Source of the DNA: Bacteroidota bacterium
GTDB lineage: Bacteria > Bacteroidota > Bacteroidia > Chitinophagales > Chitinophagaceae
Reading direction: 5' to 3'
NCBI GenBank assembly: GCA_023391015.1
Contig: JAEWBT010000035.1
Location: 1 to 18,764, forward strand
Length of the DNA stretch: 18,764 nucleotides
The position numbers and the translations under genes were made by a program. The notes below the pieces were generated by a model. The model was not told the DNA's origin. It made no database searches and saw only the letters and a program-made list of their open reading frames with translations. Of the stretch, positions 1-6,494 are shown piece after piece. Numbering within the stretch: position 1 is the stretch's first letter; every line of letters starts with the position of its first letter.

Positions 1-290
1 GAAACCCGCCGGAGCCGGACGAACCTACGGGTTTCCCAGTCGCTGTTTTTAAGCTTTACGACGCGACGATCGCAAAGCCGATGCTTTGTTGGAGTGATGG
101 GCGGCGGCGGCGTACAAAGCCAAAACGCATGCGGCGGCCCAATGGCTTACGCTAGTTCTTTAGGAATTAGGCAGCCATGGCATACTGAGTATTGCCATTT
201 AGGATTTGGATTTTCAGATTTACGTGCTAATGATCCAACGCACGACCTGCTTACGTACCCTGCCCCTTGCTGTCAAAACCGGTCGGCCCC
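1..290 (-). ncRNA. ssrA: tmRNA (transfer-messenger RNA), 3' end cut by the window edge
   Basis: This RNA rescues stalled ribosomes and tags the unfinished peptide for proteolysis. Read on the minus strand it starts at about 290 with GGGGCCGACCGGTTTTGACA, the usual tmRNA 5' acceptor arm and D-like region. A short ORF follows at 196-167: GGC AAT ACT CAG TAT GCC ATG GCT GCC TAA, encoding GNTQYAMAA and stop. This is the length and ending expected of a tmRNA tag; Cytophaga-type tags also start with G and end in YAMAA. The 3' part reaches GGTTCGTCCGG and the T-arm half GGCGGGTTTC at base 1, so roughly 25 bases, including the rest of the T arm and CCA, should lie outside. A CGTGC/GCACG helix lies between the 5' arm and the tag. 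The exact 5' end and the resume codon are inferred. The open frame on the plus strand here (94-309) is not a gene. Confidence 0.86.
167..196 (-). other. tmRNA proteolysis-tag reading frame (GNTQYAMAA)
   Basis: This is the mRNA-like part of the tmRNA. Ten codons, GGC to TAA, encode GNTQYAMAA. The hydrophobic AMAA end is the type of C-terminus recognised by ClpXP-like proteases. I place the resume codon at GGC because tags of this phylum commonly start with G and are about nine residues long; the preceding AAT codon is the alternative. Confidence 0.7.
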
Positions 291-294
291 GAGT

Positions 295-325
295 GAGACA
301 AAAGTCTAAAGTAGAAAGACAAAAG
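295..325. repeat. 31-base repeat shared with 17171-17201
   Basis: A 31-base stretch beginning GAGACAAAAGTCTAAAG is identical to 17171-17201. It contains one full 21-base unit starting AGACAAAAG plus the start of a second. Both copies lie just upstream of a minus-strand gene (tmRNA here, the DUF3109 gene there), in the same orientation to it. It runs into a TTTCCGGAAA palindrome at 328-337. Confidence 0.85.
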
Positions 326-368
326 ACTTTCCGGAAAAGGTACTTTTTTCAAAGAACTGTTGGGATAA

Positions 369-376
369 CAAAGATA
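369..376 (-). promoter_or_regulatory. Candidate -7 promoter box for tmRNA
   Basis: The minus strand reads TATCTTTG, an exact match to the Bacteroidota -7 consensus TAnnTTTG. It lies 79 bases before the tmRNA 5' end and downstream of the nuclease gene on the same strand. A 5' leader would be removed by RNase P. No clear -33 TTTG is visible at the right distance. Confidence 0.4.
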
Positions 377-398
377 CGGGTGGAAAGGTTTAGGACGT

Positions 399-1592
399 TT
401 AGGGAAATGGGGCTTTTTGGAGACCGGCGAGAAGAAATTCTATTTTTTCGGAGATGGCTTTGAGGAAGGCGTTTTGGCCTTCGCCGATAAAATCTTGCAT
501 CGAAAGGTTGCGATAAGATGTTTTTAAATAAGTATGCCAAGGCCAAGCATCAGTATACTCACCTTTTCCTAAAACCTTAGTGAAATATTCCTTTGCTTTA
601 TTACTTTCACCTTTTCTTTTTGCAATAAATCCAAAATAGCCGTTTTTGAATCCCTTTTCAGCCCAATCAAAGCCTATATTGAAAGGGTAGGCATTATCAG
701 TCAAATTAAAAACAAAGCCTGCATATTTTTCTTCTGGACTAAACTTACGAAAACCTGCTACCGACACTCCCTGTGGCCAAGTATGTCCTTCCCAAGCTTT
801 TTTGAAGACATCAATAGCAGCAATCTTAATTGAATTCTGAGCATCTATTACTTGCAAAGCCATTTCTAAGAATACTCTATTTTGTTTAAGGTATTCTGCA
901 ATCTGATCGTGTTGTCCCATAAAGCGTTCGCCGTTGATTTCGTGGTTGATGAATTGAAGAAGTTGTTTTAAAAAGGTACGGACGTTTTCAGCGCGGCATA
1001 CGGAAAGCCATTTCTCGAGCAATGCAACGGTCCACTCTTCGTGGTTGATTTCATAGAACTGATTGGCTTTTACTAAAGCATCGCGTTGCTCTTTGGTAAG
1101 GCTGTGTTCACCGGGAGCGGTATCGTAAGGTCTCCAATAAAAAAGACATTGCCGGCTACCATGTTTGTCTTTAAGCCAGGTGTGATAATCCTGTAACTGA
1201 TTTTTCTGGTCGCCCGCCCAGATTTTCATTTCAATACCGATACCATAATTACTTTCCGGAAATTGGATGTAGATATCCATGCGACGGCTGTTCACGCCGC
1301 TTTCCCGAACGACTTCTGCCGATTCCAGATTCAAGTCTGCCCACTCACTACACGGCAAGCCTTCCATTTGAAGAAACGCTTCCAGAAAAGTGCCTCCCTG
1401 CCCGTGCTTTTCCTGCGGGTTCAGGAAATAGGCAATAATATCTGAGAATTTGTTTTCGCCAATGCTGAAAAACTGCAACATTGGGTTGAACTCGAGTGCT
1501 ACCTCGCGGTTGTACGACTTACGAGCGTCTGTCTGAGCGTCCAGATAGCTTTTGAGACCGGTTAAAAAGGTGTCTAATTGGGTGGTTTCCAT
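399..1592 (-). CDS. PD-(D/E)XK nuclease superfamily protein
   Basis: A 397-residue protein, best assigned to the PD-(D/E)XK phosphodiesterase fold (PDDEXK_4-like). Residues 45-74 (GENKFSDIIAYFLNP, then HGQG and FLEAFL) match the N-terminal signature of that family. The catalytic core follows: D106 in RRMDIYI, then E121-M-K123 in GIEMKIWAG, then Q132/Q134 and Y136. The active-site residues are therefore present and the protein could cut DNA or RNA, but the substrate is unknown. I chose the ATG at 1592 (METTQLD): the frame opens earlier, but an earlier start would overlap the upstream gene, which ends 19 bases before. The half nearest the stop is visibly AT-richer than its neighbours, suggesting acquisition. 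Some family members sit in defence regions; nothing here proves that role. Confidence 0.78.
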   Translation of the reverse strand: METTQLDTFLTGLKSYLDAQTDARKSYNREVALEFNPMLQFFSIGENKFSDIIAYFLNPQEKHGQGGTFLEAFLQMEGLPCSEWADLNLESAEVVRESGVNSRRMDIYIQFPESNYGIGIEMKIWAGDQKNQLQDYHTWLKDKHGSRQCLFYWRPYDTAPGEHSLTKEQRDALVKANQFYEINHEEWTVALLEKWLSVCRAENVRTFLKQLLQFINHEINGERFMGQHDQIAEYLKQNRVFLEMALQVIDAQNSIKIAAIDVFKKAWEGHTWPQGVSVAGFRKFSPEEKYAGFVFNLTDNAYPFNIGFDWAEKGFKNGYFGFIAKRKGESNKAKEYFTKVLGKGEYTDAWPWHTYLKTSYRNLSMQDFIGEGQNAFLKAISEKIEFLLAGLQKAPFP

Positions 1593-1611
1593 AGTGGCGA
1601 AGGGATTAATA

Positions 1612-2208
1612 TTAATTTTCAAAACCGGGCTTTGTAAGTTGCCATTTGCGTTCTTCAATAATCTCAAAAGAAAGGGCGTTGCTGTTGGGCATCCGGGCTA
1701 ATACCGACGGTGATTGGGTAAGTAAATCGCCAAGCAGAAAATGATAGGGTTTGGTCAAATCCGGCAGTTGAGGCCAGGGTTTATAATCTTTTGTTCTTTT
1801 AAAAGGAAAGTTTTCCGGAACAGGATCATCTTCAGGATGTAGCTCTATCTCAAACCAAGCGTCCAGCGCGACCGTTTTTTGATAGTGTAAAGTCCCTTCG
1901 CCCCGCACGTCCATTACTTTGATTTCCAGCCGGTAAGAGCGGTCTCGTATTTGTGCGCGTTTCATCGCATCCATCTTCCGGGGCGAGTCGATAAAGAGGT
2001 ATCGATCTGGCGGGAAAAACTTCTGCTCCAGAAAAAATTTTATATGACTTTCTGCCTCCCAGCATTTTTCATTCAGGTCATTGAGCTTCTGTATGTTTTC
2101 CGGAGTACGTATTTCCGGAAATCTGCGCGTTAACCCTACAAGGACGCGGCCAAGCGTCAGACGTCCCCAATAAAATAAAGCTTTGACAACAAGATAGGGA
2201 GGGCGCAT
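1612..2208 (-). CDS. Hypothetical protein, 198 residues
   Basis: I do not recognise this protein. It has no signal peptide, clear membrane segment or metal-binding cluster. The N-terminus is basic and aromatic (MRPPYLVVKALFYWGRLTLG). The middle is charged, and the C-terminal half is rich in Pro, Trp and acidic residues (PEDDPVPENFP, DYKPWPQLPDL). It ends 19 bases before the PD-(D/E)XK gene on the same strand, so the two are probably co-transcribed and may act together. It contains one TTTCCGGAAA palindrome in frame, read as FPE (2112-2121), and a TTCCGGAA core at 1813. Reality as a gene is supported by its open length, tight spacing and ATG start; function is open. Confidence 0.6.
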   Translation of the reverse strand: MRPPYLVVKALFYWGRLTLGRVLVGLTRRFPEIRTPENIQKLNDLNEKCWEAESHIKFFLEQKFFPPDRYLFIDSPRKMDAMKRAQIRDRSYRLEIKVMDVRGEGTLHYQKTVALDAWFEIELHPEDDPVPENFPFKRTKDYKPWPQLPDLTKPYHFLLGDLLTQSPSVLARMPNSNALSFEIIEERKWQLTKPGFEN

Positions 2209-2302
2209 AAAACAGCATTTAGTGCTGACACCAAAATTCCGGAACTATCACGCCAAAATGCGTCGTGGTGCCGAATTGCCTTTTTATTCCAGCTATGCGC
2301 AA

Positions 2303-2335
2303 AAACCTATAAGGTTTTTGAAACCTTATAGGTTT
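2303..2335. repeat. Perfect hairpin, 15-bp stem, 3-base loop
   Basis: AAACCTATAAGGTTT (2303-2317), loop TTG, then its exact reverse complement (2321-2335). It lies in the gap between the divergent hypothetical gene and the deacetylase gene. It has no T-run on either side, so it looks like an intergenic repeat element rather than a terminator. Confidence 0.8.
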
Positions 2336-2400
2336 GGGTGTATGCGCGCTGCCCAAAAATCTTTTTCGCCCGAAAAATGTTTCTTCGCAGTCCCCCGCCC

Positions 2401-3312
2401 ATGCCCCAGCCCTTCATTGCCTTCGATCCCATCTACGCCCCCCCGCTGCCGGAGGGCCACCGCTTTCCAATGCTGAAATACGAGCTGATTCCGGCGCAGC
2501 TGCTCCACGAAGGCACCATTGCCGAAAGCGCGCTTTTCTCGCCGGAGCCGATTAGCGAAGGAACCCTCCTTCAAACCCACGACGCGGATTACTGGGCGCG
2601 TATGAAAGCGCTGGAACTCACCCCCCGCGAGATGCGCGCCATTGGTTTTCCGCTTTCCGGGCCGCTGGTGGAGCGGGAAGTGCGCATCCTGCAAGGCACG
2701 CTCGACTGCGCCCGCATTTCCGAAACCACCGGCGTGGCGCTCAACGTGGCCGGCGGCACCCACCACGCTTTTGCCGGAAAGGGCGAAGGCTTTTGTTTGC
2801 TCAACGATTTTGCCGTGGCCGCCAATGAATTGATTCGCCAGAATCCAACCGAGCGCATCCTCATCTGCGACCTCGATGTGCATCAGGGAAACGGTACGGC
2901 AGCGCTCCTTTCCGGAAATAAAAACGTTTTTACCTTCTCGATGCATGGGGCACACAACTACCCGTTCCACAAAGAAAAAAGCACGCTGGACATTGGCCTG
3001 CCCGACGGCATTTCCGGAAATGAATATCTTGAAATCCTCCAAGAACACCTCCCCAAAATCATTGACACCTTCCGCCCCACGCGCCTTTTCTACCTCAGCG
3101 GCGTGGACGTCCTTTCCACCGATAAGTTTGGCAAAATGGCCCTTACGCGTGCCGAATGCGCCGACCGCGACCGCTTAGTGTTTGAAACTGCCAAACGCCA
3201 TTCCCTGCCCGTAGCCGTGGCCATGGGCGGCGGTTATTCTCCGGAAATCAAAGACATTGTGGAAGCCCACTGCAACACGTTCCGGCTGGCAGTAGATGTG
3301 TTTGGGTTATAG
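2401..3312 (+). CDS. Histone deacetylase family protein (acetoin utilisation AcuC / HDAC-like)
   Basis: A 303-residue zinc-dependent deacylase of the arginase/deacetylase fold. Bacterial members remove acetyl or other acyl groups from proteins, polyamines or small molecules; the substrate here is not visible. The active site is complete: paired His 121-122 in GGTHHAF, the D157-L-D159-V-H161-QGNG segment supplying two zinc ligands (D159, H161), the third zinc ligand D236 in YLSGVDVLSTD, and Y279 in AMGGGY. I chose ATG 2401 (MPQPFIAFDP) because homologues begin with this strand; the frame opens further upstream (ATG 2338), but that stretch is low-quality sequence next to a hairpin. Two TTTCCGGAAA palindromes lie inside, each read as SGN (2909, 3011). 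It stands alone on the plus strand, divergent from the nuclease pair. Confidence 0.88.
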   Translation: MPQPFIAFDPIYAPPLPEGHRFPMLKYELIPAQLLHEGTIAESALFSPEPISEGTLLQTHDADYWARMKALELTPREMRAIGFPLSGPLVEREVRILQGTLDCARISETTGVALNVAGGTHHAFAGKGEGFCLLNDFAVAANELIRQNPTERILICDLDVHQGNGTAALLSGNKNVFTFSMHGAHNYPFHKEKSTLDIGLPDGISGNEYLEILQEHLPKIIDTFRPTRLFYLSGVDVLSTDKFGKMALTRAECADRDRLVFETAKRHSLPVAVAMGGGYSPEIKDIVEAHCNTFRLAVDVFGL

Positions 3313-3731
3313 GTTTTAAGGTGTCAGGTATGGAGTATCAGGTATCAAGAACCTACAATTGTTGCCTAACTGCCTCAATGACTTTATATACTATCTGTAC
3401 ATCGCTTACGCTGGCTTTGGCAAAGCAAGAAAAGCGTTTTCAAACCGTTACTCTTAGAGCAAAGGTCTGTTTAGGGCTGTCAGCGGGTACAATTTCCGGA
3501 AATTTCCCCCTTATTCCCTAAAGAAGGCATATTTTTTGAAGCCCCTTGATTATCACTAAATTTTCCGGAAATGCTGGGGTTTTTCCGGAAAAATTGCCTT
3601 TTTAAAGCCGCTGCTGTCCTGGGAATGACAGGCCATCCAGACAACCCTCTGGCTCTGGTTTTGATTTTGGGAATTTATAGCCTTTATTTGTTACAAACTT
3701 TCAACCGCAAACACGCGAAGTCCAACTTTTT
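3313..3731. other. 419-base noncoding gap with three TTTCCGGAAA palindromes
   Basis: No credible gene in either strand. The gap holds palindromes at 3493-3502, 3562-3571 and 3582-3591; the last two are only 20 bases apart, and the first extends to the 14-base palindrome AATTTCCGGAAATT. Just after the deacetylase stop, 3320-3350 has imperfect GTATCAGG/GTATCAAG-like repeats similar to those at 17200-17276. The end of the gap must hold the response-regulator promoter, but no good -7 box is obvious. Short open frames at 3321-3521 and from 3571 look random. Confidence 0.7.
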
Positions 3732-4445
3732 ATGGAAAACGAAAAAAACCAGATTCTCCTTGTAGAAGACGACGCATCCCTGGGTCAGGTGCTTAAAAAC
3801 TATCTGGAGCTCAACGATTACGACGTAGAGCTGGCCCGCGACGGTATCCTGGGGCTGGCTGCCTTCCGGCGCAAAAAATTCGACATCTGCCTGTTGGATG
3901 TGATGATGCCCAACATGGACGGCTTTACGCTGGGCGAGGAAATCCGGAATGTGGACCCCGACGTGCCGCTTTTTTTTCTGTCTGCCAAAGGCATGAAAGA
4001 AGACATTATGCGCGGCTACAAGCTGGGGGCCGACGACTACATCACCAAGCCGTTTGACTCCGAAATCCTGCTCCACAAGATCAAAGCAGTACTGAAGCGC
4101 AACAACGAGCTGGAAGAAAAGAAACACGCCGTAACAGAGTGGAACCTGGGCAATTTCAAGTTCAACTCCCGCCTGCGCAACCTGCAAATCGGCGAAGAAA
4201 GCTTTACCCTTTCGCCCAAAGAAAGCGAGCTGCTGACGATGCTGGCCGAGTATAAAAACGACCTGTTGCCCCGCGAAGCTGCCCTGAAGCGCATCTGGGG
4301 TTCAGACACGTATTTCAACGGCCGCTCGATGGACGTGTATATCGCCAAGCTGCGTAAATACCTGAAGCTGGACCCGACGGTAGAGATCGTGAACATCCAC
4401 GGCAACGGGTTCCGCCTGGTGGTTCCGGAGCCAAAAGCAAGCTAA
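3732..4445 (+). CDS. OmpR/PhoB-family response regulator, RprY-like
   Basis: A 237-residue two-component DNA-binding regulator. The receiver domain (about 7-120) has the acidic pair E12/D13, phospho-acceptor D56 in LLDVMMP, switch serine S84 and conserved K106 in ITKPFD. The winged-helix domain (about 135-232) has the family features FTLSPKESELL, the recognition-helix region RSMDVYIAKLRKYL and the wing VNIHGNGFRLV. Overall it resembles RprY of Bacteroides. No histidine kinase lies beside it, so its sensor must be elsewhere. It ends in a strong terminator, and pssA downstream has its own promoter, so it is probably transcribed alone. The RprY name is an inference; the family is clear. Confidence 0.93.
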   Translation: MENEKNQILLVEDDASLGQVLKNYLELNDYDVELARDGILGLAAFRRKKFDICLLDVMMPNMDGFTLGEEIRNVDPDVPLFFLSAKGMKEDIMRGYKLGADDYITKPFDSEILLHKIKAVLKRNNELEEKKHAVTEWNLGNFKFNSRLRNLQIGEESFTLSPKESELLTMLAEYKNDLLPREAALKRIWGSDTYFNGRSMDVYIAKLRKYLKLDPTVEIVNIHGNGFRLVVPEPKAS

Positions 4446-4470
4446 GCCCTTAAATTTTTTTAAGAAAAAG

Positions 4471-4504
4471 AAAAGCCTTTGTCCACAGCGGACAAAGGCT
4501 TTTT
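4471..4504 (+). terminator. Rho-independent terminator after the response regulator
   Basis: A 14-bp perfect stem (AAAAGCCTTTGTCC, loop ACAGC, GGACAAAGGCTTTT) starts 25 bases after the stop and ends in a T-run. The A-rich start of the stem means it might also work weakly on the other strand. An open frame running upstream of pssA begins inside this hairpin, which argues against that early start. Confidence 0.92.
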
Positions 4505-4550
4505 GTGTTTCCCTAAAAATCAAAGCCGTTCCCGAGCCGCTTTCCTGCGC

Positions 4551-4558
4551 TATTTTTG
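4551..4558 (+). promoter_or_regulatory. -7 promoter box of pssA
   Basis: TATTTTTG matches TAnnTTTG exactly and lies 13 bases before the chosen ATG, between the upstream terminator and the gene. This predicts a very short leader, which fits the ATG at 4572. Confidence 0.6.
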
Positions 4559-4571
4559 GCCTTTCTCTCCG

Positions 4572-5354
4572 ATGCGCCATCTTCCCAATCTGCTGACTCT
4601 CGCCAATTTGTTTTGTGGCTGCTGCGCCATTGCAATGGTTTTGGGTGCGCAAAACTTTAGCGTTACCAACAACTATCAGGATTATTTTGAAGTAACAGTG
4701 GTAGAGCAGCCCTGGTGGGGAACGGTATTTATCTTTCTGGCCGCTTTTTTTGACCTGCTGGATGGTGCAGCCGCGCGCGCTTTACGGGTGAGCAGTCCGA
4801 TTGGCAAAGATTTAGATTCCTTGGCCGATGTGGTGTCGTTTGGCGTGGCACCAGCGATGATGCTGTTTAAGATGTTGTGGACCGCCCTGATGCGCCAACC
4901 GGATGCGATGGACGTGAGCCTCTGGGCAACAGCGCCTGCTTTCCTGCTACCTGTTTTTGCTGCGCTGCGCCTCGCCAAATTCAACAATACCCCGCCACAA
5001 GCCGGTTTTTCCGGAATGCCAACACCTGCCGCCGGATTGGCCGTTGCGGCCTTGCCTTTGGTAACGCTCTACGGTCCGCAAGCCCTGGCCGACGCCTTGT
5101 TGCGTCCTTGGGTTTTATACCTTTTGATTGGATTACTGTGCTACCTGATGGTTTCTAAAATCCATTTTTTCAAACCTGCCGAAAACATCAAAAATCCGGC
5201 AAAAGGCTGGCCGGCCTATCTCTTGATTGTGGCCACGATTGTAGCATTTCCGTTCTTGAAAGCCGGCACGCTGCTGTTTGCTATTTTGCTCTATGCTGCG
5301 CTGTCGCTGATTGCGCCCAAAAGTGCGGTAAAACCGGAAATTGCGCAGTCTTAA
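4572..5354 (+). CDS. pssA: CDP-diacylglycerol--serine O-phosphatidyltransferase
   Basis: A 260-residue inner-membrane enzyme that joins CDP-diacylglycerol and serine to make phosphatidylserine, the precursor of phosphatidylethanolamine. The full CDP-alcohol phosphotransferase motif D-x2-D-G-x2-A-R-x8-G-x3-D-x3-D is at residues 61-86 (D61, D64, G65, A68, R69, G78, D82, D86). The protein is otherwise mainly hydrophobic segments; the N-terminus LPNLLTLANLFCGC is typical of bacterial PssA. I chose ATG 4572, since it directly precedes that conserved start and follows a -7 box; the longer frame from 4479 begins within a terminator. purS starts 29 bases after the stop and may be on the same transcript. 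One TTCCGGAA core lies at 5009. Confidence 0.93.
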   Translation: MRHLPNLLTLANLFCGCCAIAMVLGAQNFSVTNNYQDYFEVTVVEQPWWGTVFIFLAAFFDLLDGAAARALRVSSPIGKDLDSLADVVSFGVAPAMMLFKMLWTALMRQPDAMDVSLWATAPAFLLPVFAALRLAKFNNTPPQAGFSGMPTPAAGLAVAALPLVTLYGPQALADALLRPWVLYLLIGLLCYLMVSKIHFFKPAENIKNPAKGWPAYLLIVATIVAFPFLKAGTLLFAILLYAALSLIAPKSAVKPEIAQS

Positions 5355-5383
5355 TCCTTTCTTTCTCTTAAAAATCACTTTTT

Positions 5384-5629
5384 ATGAAACATACCGTTCG
5401 CATCAACATCCTGCCCCTCAAAGACCTCCTGGATCCCCAAGGCAAGGCCGTAACCGGCAGCCTGCATAACCTGGGCTTAGGCACTATCGCCGACGTGCGC
5501 GTGGGCAAGCACATTACCCTGCAGGTAGAAGCGGCTACGCCCGAAGAAGCCAAGGCTACTGCCGAGGAAGCCTGCCGCAAGCTGCTGGCCAACCCGGTGA
5601 TGGAGTCGTTTGAAGTGGTGGTGGATTAA
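5384..5629 (+). CDS. purS: Phosphoribosylformylglycinamidine synthase subunit PurS
   Basis: An 81-residue cytoplasmic subunit of the PurSQL complex, which turns FGAR into FGAM using glutamine and ATP in purine synthesis. PurS bridges the ammonia-producing PurQ and the ATP-using PurL. The PurS pattern is clear: VRINILPLKDLLDPQGKAV, then GSLHNLGLG, V-R-V-G-K and the C-terminal MESFEVVV. Length is normal. purQ and purL are not in the window. It lies 29 bases after pssA. Its stop codon overlaps the stop of the convergent small gene by four bases, with no terminator hairpin between them. Confidence 0.93.
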   Translation: MKHTVRINILPLKDLLDPQGKAVTGSLHNLGLGTIADVRVGKHITLQVEAATPEEAKATAEEACRKLLANPVMESFEVVVD

Positions 5630-5790
5630 TGCCGGAACAGCCGGATAATCATCACCACGACGGCAATCAGAAAAATGAAAATAGAGATCCGGTTCATGCC
5701 ATGCATGAGCCGGATATTTGTATTATGCGGGTCCTTGGGATTGCGTTTTTTGAGGTAGAGATACGTCAGGATCTGGTCGCGGATGCTCAT
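5626..5790 (-). CDS. Small single-pass membrane protein (DUF6728-like)
   Basis: A 54-residue protein starting MSIRDQILTYLYLKKRNP. The basic N-terminal half (KKRNPKD, RLMHGMNR) is followed by one C-terminal membrane span, ISIFIFLIAVVVMIIRLF. It resembles short Bacteroidota-specific proteins of unknown function; I am fairly, not fully, sure of the DUF6728 assignment. I chose ATG 5790 over an earlier start at 5817: a perfect TACATTTG -7 box (5815-5822) would overlap the longer version. Its TAA overlaps the purS stop tail to tail. Confidence 0.72.
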   Translation of the reverse strand: MSIRDQILTYLYLKKRNPKDPHNTNIRLMHGMNRISIFIFLIAVVVMIIRLFRH

Positions 5791-5814
5791 GGCTGGAAAA
5801 GGAAAAAGCGTACC

Positions 5815-5822
5815 CAAATGTA
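5815..5822 (-). promoter_or_regulatory. -7 promoter box of the small membrane protein gene
   Basis: The minus strand reads TACATTTG, matching TAnnTTTG. It lies 24 bases before the ATG at 5790 and supports that start over the one at 5817. Confidence 0.55.
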
Positions 5823-5862
5823 AACGGCCCGCCGTCTAAAAGGTTGGGGGAAATAAGGCTTT

Positions 5863-6312
5863 TTAGTAGATGTCCGCCACTTTGTAACTGGTGTCGCCCA
5901 GCCGGAATGTGTCGCCTTTTTGCAGTCCTTCCATTGCCGCAAAAGCCGGAGCCGCGAGGGAAACGCCCACGATTTCGACCTTACCAAACGGCACGGCGCG
6001 CTGCGAACTGCCGATAAAGAAAATGCGGTCGCCGGTATCTACAAAAGCGCCGGGCTGCACGCCGGAAATTTCCGCGTCTTCGTAGGCCCGCACGTTGGCC
6101 AGCTCGACCTGTGCACTTTCGAGCGCCACCTGCATGTTGTTGCGGATGTCGGTTTGCTCGCCCTGCTGACTCATCGCCGAGACGGTGCGGGTTTCTTCTT
6201 CATCAATATCCACTGCACCCTGAATCTGATTCACGGAGTCGATGTGGCTGGCAACGGTTTCTTCCAGGGCTTCGATTAAAGCCTCAAATGCTTTTTGACG
6301 TTTGGTGTTCAT
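5863..6312 (-). CDS. GreA/GreB-like small protein (putative)
   Basis: A 149-residue protein. The N-terminal half (1-85) looks helical and coiled-coil forming, with an acidic patch (DIDEEE) followed by SQQGEQTDI. The C-terminal half (about 88-149) reads like the FKBP-like domain of GreA/GreB transcript-cleavage factors: a basic-hydrophobic strand VPFGKVEIVGVSLAAPAFAAM, then LQKGDTFRLGDTSYKVADIY, which parallels the SPLGRALLGK-x-GD segment of GreA. This similarity was judged by eye. If correct it would bind in the RNA polymerase secondary channel, but it lacks the usual length of GreA and may be a Bacteroidota-specific paralogue. Start chosen at MNTKRQKAF (6312), not the upstream 6345 start, which runs into a repeat palindrome. 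Confidence 0.6.
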   Translation of the reverse strand: MNTKRQKAFEALIEALEETVASHIDSVNQIQGAVDIDEEETRTVSAMSQQGEQTDIRNNMQVALESAQVELANVRAYEDAEISGVQPGAFVDTGDRIFFIGSSQRAVPFGKVEIVGVSLAAPAFAAMEGLQKGDTFRLGDTSYKVADIY

Positions 6313-6339
6313 AATAAAAGGGATTAGGAATGATTGTAG

Positions 6340-6359
6340 AGACAAGGCATGCCTTGTCT
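6340..6359. repeat. Perfect 20-base palindrome, copy 1
   Basis: AGACAAGGCATGCCTTGTCT, preceded by TGTAG. A longer perfect copy of the same element is at 7779-7808. It lies upstream of the GreA-like gene. Confidence 0.85.
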
Positions 6360-6420
6360 TAAGTGTTAGGAATAAGGGAAGTTAGAAACCGGGTAGCGCA
6401 AGCTAAACAGGCCTTTTATC

Positions 6421-6450
6421 AAAAAGCCTGCCCGAGAGAGGGAGGGCAGG
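6421..6450 (-). terminator. Rho-independent terminator of porQ
   Basis: On the minus strand CCTGCCC (6450-6444), a 10-base loop and GGGCAGG (6433-6427) form a stem followed directly by CTTTTT. It lies about 45 bases after the porQ stop, so porQ is probably not co-transcribed with the GreA-like gene. Confidence 0.75.
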
Positions 6451-6494
6451 TGTAAATGTCTTTGTAGGGGCGGAAATTTCCGGAAAAAATACCT

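Noticed and set aside
94..309. Open frame of 71 codons, open to the left edge
   Set aside because: It runs antisense through the tmRNA, and its Gly- and Cys-rich product resembles no protein.
3321..3521. 66-codon frame after the deacetylase gene
   Set aside because: Starts in short repeats, crosses a TTTCCGGAAA palindrome and has no protein-like pattern.
4479..4571. N-terminal extension of PssA
   Set aside because: It begins inside a terminator hairpin and spans the -7 promoter box; the conserved protein starts at 4572.
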